Below, one piece after another: positions 36,989 to 44,584 of a stretch of DNA of 64,000 bases. Each line of letters opens with the position of its first letter. Within the stretch, counting starts at the first letter, position 1. The stretch is from Mycolicibacterium baixiangningiae (lineage in GTDB: Bacteria; Actinomycetota; Actinomycetes; Mycobacteriales; Mycobacteriaceae): contig NZ_CP066218.1 in assembly GCF_016313185.1 (NCBI RefSeq), positions 5,766,001-5,830,000 of the forward strand, written 5' to 3'. The notes under the pieces were generated by a model. The model did not search any database, was not told the DNA's origin, and was given only the letters and a program-made list of their open reading frames with translations. The position numbers were made by a program, and so were the translations under genes.

Positions 36989-37354
36989 ATCGCTCCCGTG
37001 GGCCGTTCGGATTGGATCGTTTCAATCTGTCATTTTTTTCGACTAGGGAGCATCTTGCGGGAAAATTGTCGGTTGGCAAGTCGAGGCTCACAGGGAGTTC
37101 GCAGCCAAGCAGTTTCAGCAACGCGACACATCGCCCGGGTGCGCGTTCGTGACCAGGTGGCGGTTTCAGGGCGAATTTTCCGCCGTGCGGTCACGAACGC
37201 GAGCGGGCGACCGCTCAAATCCGTTGCCGGAGAGCCGATGTCCAGAAACGGATTACACCGCTTGTCGGCGTGGCTCAGAATAACTGTTGACGCGCGGCGC
37301 GCAGTCGCTCACCGTCGCCCGACCCGCACATCCCGCGCCACAAGGGGAACATCC
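36989..37354. other. 366-base divergent control region
   Basis: It separates the importer operon from the nitrile-hydratase-type genes. On the importer side it has a T-rich tract (37030-37039). In the middle is a large inverted repeat described separately. On the right AAGGGG lies 7 bases before the GTG of the first nitrile-hydratase-type gene. No coding frame is supported. Confidence 0.5.
37142..37201. repeat. 13-bp inverted repeat, candidate operator or hairpin
   Basis: CGCGTTCGTGACC (37142-37154) and GGTCACGAACGCG (37189-37201) are perfect inverted copies 34 bases apart. Inside the loop GGCGG and CCGCC can also pair, so a long two-part hairpin is possible. Alternatively, two dimer sites about 47 bases apart could bind one regulator that controls both divergent operons. 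Confidence 0.6.
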
Positions 37355-38191
37355 GTGAGTACATCAGCCCAGCGCGTAGCGCAGTTGGATCTCGTCGCAC
37401 GGCTCAAGTCGGCGTATCCCGAACTCCCGGACGCCCCGACACCCGATCAGCTCGACCACGGACGCATCACGGCGTATCTCAAACCCGTGCATGACGTCGG
37501 CGGTGAACCCGACGCACCGCACGACTTCCTGAACAAACAGGAAGAAGCGTGGGAGGAAGCCATCTACGTCACCTGCGAGGTGCTGGGGTGGCGCGGCATC
37601 TGGTTGTCGGAGGAGCGGCGCCGAATCGGCAATGTCGACGTCGGACGGGCGCAATACCTCGGCCTGCCCTACTACGGGCGCTGGGCCCTGGCGGTCGCCC
37701 GGGTGCTGGTGGAGAAACACCACATCGGCCTCAGCGAGCTGTTCGAGCGCATGGCCGAGGTCAAGGGGCGCTACGCCGGCGGTCTCGACGGCCAGAAGCC
37801 CCAGGCGCAGCCGAAATGCGAGGGCGACGGCGCCGAGGTTCCGCGCAACAAAAACCACCAACGCGCGGTCGGCAAAGGCGATCCGCAGGTCTACGCGGGA
37901 CTCGCCCCGCCGGCGAAGTTCGCCGTCGGCGACAAGGTCCGCGTCCGCGAACTGCCCGTGCTGTTCTACACCCGCACCCCCGAATACGCCCGCGGCGCCA
38001 CCGGGGTGATCGCAGAGGTCTCCTACGAGAGCCCGGCCGCCGAAGACGAGACCTGGGACCGCGAGGTGACCCCGGAGTGGTTCTACATCGTGCGCTTCAC
38101 CCAGTCCGAGTTGTGGCACGGCTACACCGGCACCGCGACCGACACCCTGCAGACCGAAGTGCCCGAGCGCTGGCTCGAAGCGGCGCACTGA
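37355..38191 (+). CDS. Nitrile hydratase beta / thiocyanate hydrolase-type subunit
   Basis: A 278-residue protein from GTG. The N-terminal half has the helical pattern of nitrile hydratase beta (HDVGGEPDAPHDF, WEEAIYVTCEVLGWRG, ARVLVEKHHI). The C-terminal SH3-like barrel is clear: FAVGDKVRVRELPVLFYTR, ARGATGVI, and EWFYIVRFTQSELW. It is therefore a full-length beta subunit, unlike thiocyanate hydrolase, where beta is split. A linker rich in Lys/Gln lies between the two parts. With the alpha-type subunit that follows it would form the metal-site dimer hydrating nitriles, isonitriles or thiocyanate. Confidence 0.82.
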   Translation: MSTSAQRVAQLDLVARLKSAYPELPDAPTPDQLDHGRITAYLKPVHDVGGEPDAPHDFLNKQEEAWEEAIYVTCEVLGWRGIWLSEERRRIGNVDVGRAQYLGLPYYGRWALAVARVLVEKHHIGLSELFERMAEVKGRYAGGLDGQKPQAQPKCEGDGAEVPRNKNHQRAVGKGDPQVYAGLAPPAKFAVGDKVRVRELPVLFYTRTPEYARGATGVIAEVSYESPAAEDETWDREVTPEWFYIVRFTQSELWHGYTGTATDTLQTEVPERWLEAAH

Positions 38192-38208
38192 ACGCGAAGG
38201 ACACCACC

Positions 38209-38922
38209 GTGAGCCACGACCACCCCCACGACCACGACCATGACCGGACCGTCAAACCGATGGTCGACGAGATCACCGACTTCGAGGTGCTCGAGATCGC
38301 GTTGCGGGAACTGTGCATCGAGAAGGGCATCTTCACCAGCGAGGACCACCGGCGCTTCACCGAGTACGCCGAACAGATCGGCCCCACGCCCGCCGCCCGT
38401 CTCGTCGCGCGGGCATGGTCGGACCCCGACTTCAACGAACTGGCGCTGCGCGAACCGATGACCGCCAGCAAGGAGGTCGGTGTCGACTGGCTCGAACCGA
38501 CCGGCTTCGGCACACCCAGCGATTTCACCGCGTTCGAGATCCTCGCCGACACCCCGACCCTGCATCACGTCATCGTGTGCGCCCTGTGCTCCTGCTATCC
38601 GCGGCCCATTCTCGGCAACTCACCGGAGTGGTACCGCACCCCCAACTACCGCAGACGTATGGTCCGCTGGCCGCGTCAGGTGCTCGCCGAGTTCGGGCTT
38701 TACCTGCCCGACGACGTCGACGTCCGCGTACAGGACTCGAATCAGAAGCACCGTTTCATGGTGATGCCGATGCGTCCCGACGGCACCGACGGCTGGACCG
38801 AGGACCAACTCGCCGAGATCGTCACGCGCGATTGCCTGATCGGTGTCGCTCTGCCCAGGCCGGGCGTCACCACCAACGTCATCGTCGAGACCCGCCCTGC
38901 CGTCCACCCGATCGGTGGCTGA
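38209..38922 (+). CDS. Nitrile hydratase alpha / thiocyanate hydrolase gamma-type subunit
   Basis: A 237-residue metal-binding subunit. The claw motif VCALCSC (Cys124, Cys127, Ser128, Cys129) binds low-spin Co(III) or Fe(III), with two cysteines normally oxidised. CYPRPILGNSPEWY and VTRDCLIGVALP match the family closely. The usual Co-type is VCTLCSC and Fe-type VCSLCSC; Ala125 here is neither. The N-terminus has a His/Asp-rich run (HDHPHDHDHD), a possible metal-loading tail. GTG start with AAGGA 8 bases upstream. Substrate could be a nitrile, thiocyanate or a specialised metabolite. Confidence 0.9.
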   Translation: MSHDHPHDHDHDRTVKPMVDEITDFEVLEIALRELCIEKGIFTSEDHRRFTEYAEQIGPTPAARLVARAWSDPDFNELALREPMTASKEVGVDWLEPTGFGTPSDFTAFEILADTPTLHHVIVCALCSCYPRPILGNSPEWYRTPNYRRRMVRWPRQVLAEFGLYLPDDVDVRVQDSNQKHRFMVMPMRPDGTDGWTEDQLAEIVTRDCLIGVALPRPGVTTNVIVETRPAVHPIGG

Positions 38923-38929
38923 GGCCGCC

Positions 38930-39283
38930 ATGCCCGCCGATCAGCCGATCGAGACCCTGTCGCGCATCGTCGAACGCGGTCAGGTGTGGCCGCACATGGC
39001 CGCCAAGTACGGTGTCGAGAATCCGGTGCCGCCGTGGAAGACCAGCCTCGACGGCCTCTGCGACGCACTGGACCACGGCGGCTGCGCCTCGGCGGACGTC
39101 CCGACCTTCAAGGAGCGCCGCGACGAGGAGGACGAACTGTCCGCAACGGTCTACGCCGGCCTCCCCTACCCCGAGAACCAGCTCGTCTCGCTGGCGCATT
39201 CGCTGCTCGTGCGCGGCGTCATCGACGAAGCCGAACTGCGGCAGCGCCTCGCCGATATCCGGGAGCGACTCGAAGCCACCTGA
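38930..39283 (+). CDS. Small nitrile hydratase beta-N-terminal-like subunit or activator
   Basis: A 117-residue protein starting 7 bases after the alpha-type gene. The part FKERRDEEDELSATVYAG, then LPYPENQLVSLAHSLLVRGVI, resembles the helical N-terminal domain of nitrile hydratase beta and thiocyanate hydrolase alpha subunits, also the origin of nitrile hydratase activator proteins. Either a third structural subunit (as in thiocyanate hydrolase and toyocamycin nitrile hydratase) or a metallochaperone is possible. Sequence does not decide. An in-frame GTG at 38915 is an alternative start. Confidence 0.72.
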   Translation: MPADQPIETLSRIVERGQVWPHMAAKYGVENPVPPWKTSLDGLCDALDHGGCASADVPTFKERRDEEDELSATVYAGLPYPENQLVSLAHSLLVRGVIDEAELRQRLADIRERLEAT

Positions 39284-39344
39284 CGGCGGCGATCACCCGG
39301 TCAGGCAGGCTGGACACTGTGCTGGCAACCCACCCCGACGCCCG

Positions 39345-41879
39345 ATGACCGTGCCGCTGCTCGATGATCCGAGTGATCTGTCCTCCCTGCGCGCGCGAGG
39401 CACCGACCCCGACGAGCTCTTCAGCGCCTTCGCCGCATGGGCCGAGGCCGCCGGCACCACGCTGTATCCGGCGCAGGAGGAGGCGCTGATCGAGCTGGTC
39501 AGCGGGGCGAACGTCATCCTGGCGACGCCGACCGGTTCGGGGAAGTCCCTGGTGGCGACCGGCGCGCAGTACGCAGCGCTGGCGGCCGGACGGCGCAGCT
39601 ACTACACCGCGCCGATCAAGGCGCTGGTCAGTGAGAAATTCTTCGCCCTGTGCGGGCTGTTCGGCGCGGAGAACGTCGGCATGCTCACCGGCGACGCCGC
39701 GGTGAACGCGGGCGCGCCGATCATCGCCTGCACCGCCGAGGTGCTCGCCAACATCGCGCTGCGCGAAGGCGGCGAATCGAACACAGCCAACGACATGATC
39801 GTGATGGACGAGTTCCACTTCTACGGCGACCCCGACCGCGGCTGGGCGTGGCAGGTGCCGCTGCTGGAACTACCCTGCGCGCAGTTCCTGCTGATGTCGG
39901 CCACGCTCGGCGACGTCACATTCCTGCGCGAGGACCTCACCCGGCGCACCGGCAGGCCGACGGCGTTGGTGGCCCACGCCGACCGTCCGGTTCCGCTGTT
40001 CTACTCGTATGCGACCACCGCGATGCACGAGACGATCGCCGACCTGCTCGAGACGAAGCAGGCGCCGATCTACGTCGTCCACTTCACCCAGGCCTCCGCA
40101 CTGGAGCGGGCCCAGGCGCTGATGAGCATCAACGTGAGCACCAAGGCCGAGAAGGCGGCGATCGCGGATCTGATCGGGGCGTTCCGGTTCTCGTCGGCGT
40201 TCGGCACCACGCTGTCGCGGTTGGTGCGCCACGGTATCGGCGTGCACCACGCCGGCATGCTGCCCAAGTACCGGCGCCTCGTCGAACAACTCGCCCAGGC
40301 CGGCCTGCTGAAGGTCATCTGCGGCACCGACACCCTCGGCGTCGGCATCAACGTGCCGATCCGGACCGTCGTGTTCTCCGCCCTGTCGAAGTACGACGGC
40401 ACGCGCACCCGGTTGCTCAACGCCCGGGAGTTCCACCAGATCGCCGGGCGGGCCGGGCGTGCGGGTTACGACACCGCGGGCACCGTCGTCGTGCAGGCCC
40501 CCGATCACGAGGTGGAGAACCTCAAACAGTTCGCCAAGGTCGCCGACGATCCGAAGAAGCGCCGGAAGCTGGTGCGGCGCAAGGTTCCCGAGGGCATGGT
40601 GCCGTGGAGTGAGTCGACCATGACACGGTTGGTGGAGGCCGTCCCGGAGCCGTTGCACAGCAACATGCGGGTGTCGACGGCGATGATCCTCGATGTCGTC
40701 GCCAGACCCGGCGATCCGTTCGAGGCGATGCGCCGGCTACTCACCGACAACCACGAACCCCGCAAACGCCAGCTGCAGCTCATCCGTGAGGCGGTCGGCA
40801 TCGCCCGCTCGCTGCTGCAGGCCGGCATCATCGAACGGGTCGACACCCCCGACGGCAGACGCTACCGGCTGACCGTCGACCTGCCGCGGGACTTCGCCCT
40901 CAACCAGCCGTTGTCCACGTTCGCGCTCGCCGCCATTGAAGTGCTCGACACCGCGTCGGAAACGTATGCGCTGGACGTCGTTTCGGTCATCGAGGCCACG
41001 CTGGAGGATCCGCGCCAGATCCTGGCGGCACAACTGAAGAAGGCCAGGGGTGAAGCCGTGGCCGCGATGAAGGCCGAGGGCATCGAATACGACGAGCGCA
41101 TCGAACTCCTCGACGACGTCACGTACCCCAAACCCCTCGAGGAGCTGCTCGAGCACACCTACGAGGTGTACCTGCAGAGCAACCCGTGGGCCGCCGACGG
41201 GCAGCTGTCCCCGAAGTCGGTGGTGCGCGAGATGTGGGAGCGCGCCTTCACGTTCCGCGAATACGTCAGCGTCTACGGGCTCACCCGCTCCGAGGGTGCG
41301 GTGCTGCGGTATCTGTCCGACGCGTTCAAGGCGCTGCGGTCCGGCGTGCCGGCCGCGGCCCGCACCGAGGAGGTCACCGACATCGTCGAGTGGCTCGGTG
41401 AGCTTGTGCGCCAAGTGGATTCGAGCCTTCTTGACGAATGGGAGCAGCTCACCAGCCCCGATCAGCCACTCGATCAACCGGTGGCGGTGCCTGCGCGCCC
41501 GCGCCCCCTCACCGGCAACGAACGCGCGTTCACCGCGATGGTCCGCAACGCGCTGTTCCGCCGGGTCGAACTGTTCGCCCGGCGCAACTGGACCGGCCTC
41601 GGCGAGCTGGACTCCGCGGCGGGGTGGACCGCGCAGCGCTGGGCGGAGGTCGGGGAGGAATACTTCGCCGAACACGACGACGTGGGCACCGGCGCCGACG
41701 CCCGCGGGCCCGCGCTGTTGATCGTCGACCGGCAACCCGGTGTATGGCGGGTGCGCCAGATCCTCGACGACCCGGCGGGCGACCACGACTGGGGTTTCGA
41801 GGTGGAGGTGGATCTGGAGGCGTCCGACGAGGAGGGCGTCGCGGTCCTGCACCTCACCGACGCGGGCCGCCTCGACTGA
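39345..41879 (+). CDS. Ski2-like DEAD/DEAH-box helicase with DUF3516
   Basis: An 844-residue SF2 helicase. Motifs in order are Walker A TPTGSGKS (about residue 60), motif II VMDEFHFYG (a DEFH variant), motif III SATLG, motif V DTLGVGINVP and motif VI QIAGRAGRAGYD. The rest, from about residue 400, matches the DUF3516 C-terminal region of actinobacterial helicases. Likely an RNA or RNA/DNA helicase; this family is common in mycobacteria and of unclear role. The long open frame upstream of the ATG overlaps the nitrile-hydratase genes and is an artefact of high GC. No strong ribosome site precedes the ATG. Confidence 0.92.
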   Translation: MTVPLLDDPSDLSSLRARGTDPDELFSAFAAWAEAAGTTLYPAQEEALIELVSGANVILATPTGSGKSLVATGAQYAALAAGRRSYYTAPIKALVSEKFFALCGLFGAENVGMLTGDAAVNAGAPIIACTAEVLANIALREGGESNTANDMIVMDEFHFYGDPDRGWAWQVPLLELPCAQFLLMSATLGDVTFLREDLTRRTGRPTALVAHADRPVPLFYSYATTAMHETIADLLETKQAPIYVVHFTQASALERAQALMSINVSTKAEKAAIADLIGAFRFSSAFGTTLSRLVRHGIGVHHAGMLPKYRRLVEQLAQAGLLKVICGTDTLGVGINVPIRTVVFSALSKYDGTRTRLLNAREFHQIAGRAGRAGYDTAGTVVVQAPDHEVENLKQFAKVADDPKKRRKLVRRKVPEGMVPWSESTMTRLVEAVPEPLHSNMRVSTAMILDVVARPGDPFEAMRRLLTDNHEPRKRQLQLIREAVGIARSLLQAGIIERVDTPDGRRYRLTVDLPRDFALNQPLSTFALAAIEVLDTASETYALDVVSVIEATLEDPRQILAAQLKKARGEAVAAMKAEGIEYDERIELLDDVTYPKPLEELLEHTYEVYLQSNPWAADGQLSPKSVVREMWERAFTFREYVSVYGLTRSEGAVLRYLSDAFKALRSGVPAAARTEEVTDIVEWLGELVRQVDSSLLDEWEQLTSPDQPLDQPVAVPARPRPLTGNERAFTAMVRNALFRRVELFARRNWTGLGELDSAAGWTAQRWAEVGEEYFAEHDDVGTGADARGPALLIVDRQPGVWRVRQILDDPAGDHDWGFEVEVDLEASDEEGVAVLHLTDAGRLD

Positions 41880-41944
41880 CGTCGAAACTGCTGTGAGATC
41901 GCGAAATCTGGCGAAACCGTGACCTGGCAGCAGTCTCGGCGACG

Positions 41945-42661
41945 TTACTTCCAGGCGAACACCGGCTGCTCGAACTCGTCGACGCGGTCGGGGCGGCCTT
42001 CGAGGGCCAGCCACCGCAGCTGCAGCAGGACCGCACCCGTCGGCGCGTGGATCAGGTCGTTGCCCAACGGGATCTGCACCACCGGGCGCGGGCTCTCCGG
42101 GATGGTGACGAACCGCGGTGATTCGTCGCGCTGAAGCTGGTGCAGTCCGACCCGGTACACCGCCACCACCTCCGCCGGTGCCGGCCGCAGGTCCAGCCGG
42201 CCACCACCCCACACGACCACGGGCGTGATGACGTACCCGGAACGGGTCGGATAGTCGTCGAGCAGACCGAGTACCGCCGAATCCGGCAACGCGACGCCGA
42301 CCTCCTCGTCCAGTTCGCGCAGCGCGGCCTCGATCACGGTCTCCCCCGGGTCGATCCTGCCGCCGGGCAGCGCCCACTGAGCAGCATGCGACGAGAGCCG
42401 GGAAGCCCTGCGGCACAGCAGGAACGCCGCACCTCCCGAGACGTCGGTCATCCGGCCGTCCAGCCCTGCCTCCATCGGCCGGCCGTCGATCCAGTCGTCG
42501 ACGGGCGCCGGGTCCACCCGGTCCTCACCGAGCTCGGAGTCGACGAGCACGACCGCCACCGCTGCGTGCTTCTTCGTCGGATCCGTCACGGTGCGGCGGT
42601 CGTGATGCGCCAGGTGTGACCGGATGCGCTCGCGCAGCGCCTCGTCGTAGGTGATCGTCAC
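41945..42661 (-). CDS. Nudix hydrolase (CoA/nucleotide pyrophosphatase-like)
   Basis: A 238-residue Nudix enzyme. The Nudix box GRIDPGETVIEAALRELDEE followed by VGV is complete, and LSSHAAQWALPGG precedes it. The general layout resembles the NudL/CoAse group that hydrolyses CoA or nucleotide diphosphate derivatives, but CoAse-specific residues were not checked. Convergent with the helicase gene and followed (upstream on its strand) by the threonine aldolase gene 18 bases away, so the two may be co-transcribed. Confidence 0.9.
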   Translation of the reverse strand: MTITYDEALRERIRSHLAHHDRRTVTDPTKKHAAVAVVLVDSELGEDRVDPAPVDDWIDGRPMEAGLDGRMTDVSGGAAFLLCRRASRLSSHAAQWALPGGRIDPGETVIEAALRELDEEVGVALPDSAVLGLLDDYPTRSGYVITPVVVWGGGRLDLRPAPAEVVAVYRVGLHQLQRDESPRFVTIPESPRPVVQIPLGNDLIHAPTGAVLLQLRWLALEGRPDRVDEFEQPVFAWK

Positions 42662-42679
42662 CGTCCCACCGTACGGGCG

Positions 42680-43756
42680 TCAGCCGCGCCCGAGTTCCTT
42701 GCGGACGACGGCGACGAAGGCGTCGACGTCGGCCTCGGTGGTATCCCACGAGGTCATCCAGCGCACCTCGCCCCGGGCCCGGTCCCAGTCGTAGAAGCGC
42801 ACCTGCTCGCGGATGCGGTCCGCGACGGCGGCGGGCAGCGTCGCGAAGATCGCGTTCGCGGCGGTGTCCTGGGTGAACGCCAGACCCGGCAGTGTGCCGT
42901 CTGCGATGCCGTCCTCGAGTGCCGAGCGCAACCGCGCGGCCATCGCGTTCGCGTGCGCCGCACTGCGCAGGCCGAGGTCGTTGTCGAAGAGGGCCAGCAG
43001 CTGCGCCGAGGCGAACCGCATCTTGCTGGTCAGTTGCATCGTCAGCTTGCGCAGGTAGGTCAGCCCGGTGGCGCGCTCCGGGGCGAGGACGACGACGGCC
43101 TCCACGCCGAGCAGGCCGTTCTTGGTGCCGCCGAGGCTGAGCACGTCCACTCCGGCGTCGGTGGTGAACTCGCGGAACGGCACGCCGAGCGCGGCAGCCG
43201 CGTTCCACAGCCGGGAGCCGTCCATGTGGACGGCCATGCCGTGGCCGTGGGCGAGTTCGGAGATCGCGCGCACGTCGGCGGGACGGTACAGCGTGCCCAA
43301 CTCAGTGGTCTGCGTGATGCTCACGGCGAGCGGCTGGGCCCGGTGCTCGTTGCCCCAGCCCCACGCCTGCTGGGCGATCAGCTCGCCCGTGAGCTTGCCG
43401 TCCGGCGCGGGGACCGTGAGCAGCTTGATGCCCGTCACCCGCTCGGGCGCGCCGGCCTCGTCGGTGTTGATGTGGGCGGTCGACGCCGCGACGACCGCAC
43501 CCCAGCGCGGCAAGACGCTGGTGAGCGAGATGACGTTGGCTCCCGTGCCGTTGAACACCGGGAACACCTCGGCCCGTTCGCCGAAGTGGTCGCGGATGAC
43601 GTCGCGCAGCCGTGCGGTGTAGGCGTCCTCCCCATAGGCGACCTGGTGTCCTCCGTTCGCCGCGGTGAGCGCACTGATCACCTCGGGGTGCACTCCGGCG
43701 TAGTTGTCGCTGGCGAAGCCGCGCCAGTCGGGGTCGTGCAGTGCAGAGATCGTCAC
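42680..43756 (-). CDS. Low-specificity threonine aldolase (beta-eliminating lyase)
   Basis: A 358-residue PLP enzyme of the threonine aldolase family, cleaving L-threonine or related 3-hydroxy amino acids to glycine and an aldehyde. Features are the N-terminal FASDNYAGVHPEV, YGEDAYTARL, FNGTGANVISL, HMDGSRLWNAA and the PLP lysine Lys212 in LGGTKNGLLG. GGAAGGA lies 7 bases before the GTG at 43756. The frame is open for 2.9 kb further upstream, but this is antisense to HelR and is noise. Divergent from the ArsR gene. Confidence 0.93.
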   Translation of the reverse strand: MTISALHDPDWRGFASDNYAGVHPEVISALTAANGGHQVAYGEDAYTARLRDVIRDHFGERAEVFPVFNGTGANVISLTSVLPRWGAVVAASTAHINTDEAGAPERVTGIKLLTVPAPDGKLTGELIAQQAWGWGNEHRAQPLAVSITQTTELGTLYRPADVRAISELAHGHGMAVHMDGSRLWNAAAALGVPFREFTTDAGVDVLSLGGTKNGLLGVEAVVVLAPERATGLTYLRKLTMQLTSKMRFASAQLLALFDNDLGLRSAAHANAMAARLRSALEDGIADGTLPGLAFTQDTAANAIFATLPAAVADRIREQVRFYDWDRARGEVRWMTSWDTTEADVDAFVAVVRKELGRG

Positions 43757-43777
43757 CGGGTAATCCTTCCACCGGCA

Positions 43778-43815
43778 TTGACATGCAAGCAGGTACTTGC
43801 CTATCGTGACCGGCG
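43778..43815 (+). promoter_or_regulatory. ArsR promoter with operator between -35 and -10
   Basis: TTGACA (43778-43783) and TATCGT (43802-43807) are 18 bases apart. The spacer holds an inverted repeat, GCAAG-CAGGTA-CTTGC (43785-43800), placed to block polymerase and therefore an autoregulatory operator. Transcription should start near 43814, at or beside the in-frame GTG at 43815, so the ArsR message may be leaderless. Confidence 0.55.
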
Positions 43816-44099
43816 TGGGTGACGTCTTCAAGGCCCTGGCCGATCCCACACGCCGGACGATTCTCGACGAACTGGCCGACCGGAACGGGCAGACGCTGTT
43901 CGAGATCTGCGCGCGCCTGACCACCAAACACGGGCTCGGCTCGTCGCGGCAGGCGATCTCGCAGCACCTCGATGTCCTCGAGGATGCGGGCCTGGTCGAG
44001 ACCAGGCGCGAAGGCCGGTACAAGTTCCACGACCTCAACACCACGCCGCTCGAACCGATCGTCGAGCGGTGGCTGACGAAGAAGGGGAAATCCCGATGA
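43806..44099 (+). CDS. ArsR-family transcriptional regulator
   Basis: A 97-residue winged-helix regulator (or 94 residues if the leaderless GTG at 43815 is used). The core FKALADPTRRTILDELADR, the recognition region SRQAISQHLDVLEDAGLV and the wing TRREGRYKFHDLN are typical. No CxC-type metal-binding pair is visible, so it likely belongs to the non-metal group often paired with glyoxalase-fold or SRPBCC genes. It overlaps the VOC gene by ATGA and is expected to regulate it. Confidence 0.92.
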   Translation: MTGVGDVFKALADPTRRTILDELADRNGQTLFEICARLTTKHGLGSSRQAISQHLDVLEDAGLVETRREGRYKFHDLNTTPLEPIVERWLTKKGKSR

Positions 44100-44482
44100 G
44101 AATCACCCTGGCGAGCGTCCTCGTTGACGACCAGGACAAGGCGCTGCGGTTCTACACCGAGGCACTCGGTTTCGCACCGAAGCACGACATCCCGATGGGC
44201 CCGGCCCGGTGGATCACCGTGGTGTCCCCCGACGACCCCGACGGCACCGAGCTTCTCCTCGAACCCGACGGCCATCCGGCGGTCAAACCGTTCAAGGAGG
44301 CGCTCGTCGCCGACGGCATCCCGTACACCTCGTTCGCGGTGGACGACGTCGCGGCCGAATTCGAGCGGCTGCGCGCCCTGGGCGTGCGATTCACCCAGGA
44401 ACCCACGGACATGGGGCCGGTGACCACGGCGGTGCTCGACGACACCTGCGGAAACCTGATCCAGATCGCCCACCAGAAATAG
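44096..44482 (+). CDS. VOC-family (glyoxalase/bleomycin-resistance fold) protein
   Basis: A 128-residue vicinal-oxygen-chelate protein with two beta-alpha-beta-beta-beta modules (RITLASVLVDDQDKALRFY; YTSFAVDDVAAEFERLRALG) and a final DDTCGNLIQI. Such small proteins include glyoxalases, dioxygenases and antibiotic-sequestering proteins. Its coupling to an ArsR regulator is a common pair. The earlier ATG at 44069 lies inside arsR; 44096 is preferred because of the ATGA overlap. Confidence 0.92.
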   Translation: MRITLASVLVDDQDKALRFYTEALGFAPKHDIPMGPARWITVVSPDDPDGTELLLEPDGHPAVKPFKEALVADGIPYTSFAVDDVAAEFERLRALGVRFTQEPTDMGPVTTAVLDDTCGNLIQIAHQK

Positions 44483-44509
44483 CGTTGCCGACCAGTCTAT
44501 AGGGCGGGT

Positions 44510-44532
44510 GGGGACTTGCGGCAAGGCCGGGG
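44510..44532 (+). promoter_or_regulatory. Rifamycin-associated element upstream of helR-like gene
   Basis: GGGGACTTGCGGCAAGGC continues into CGGGG, an imperfect inverted repeat centred on CTTGC-G-GCAAG. It closely resembles the rifamycin-associated element known before rifamycin-inactivating enzymes and helR genes in actinobacteria, where it mediates rifamycin induction. A possible -10 box, TATAGG, lies at 44498-44503. The 44483-44584 gap holds only this and the ribosome site. Confidence 0.75.
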
Positions 44533-44584
44533 TCATCCCCCAAAATGGCTGCCTCCGGCCGGAATTGAAGGTGGTGAGGTGGTC

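Noticed and set aside
35312..38191. A 959-codon plus-strand frame.
   Set aside because: Only the nitrile-hydratase-beta-like end (from 37355) is supported; the rest is antisense to the binding-protein gene.
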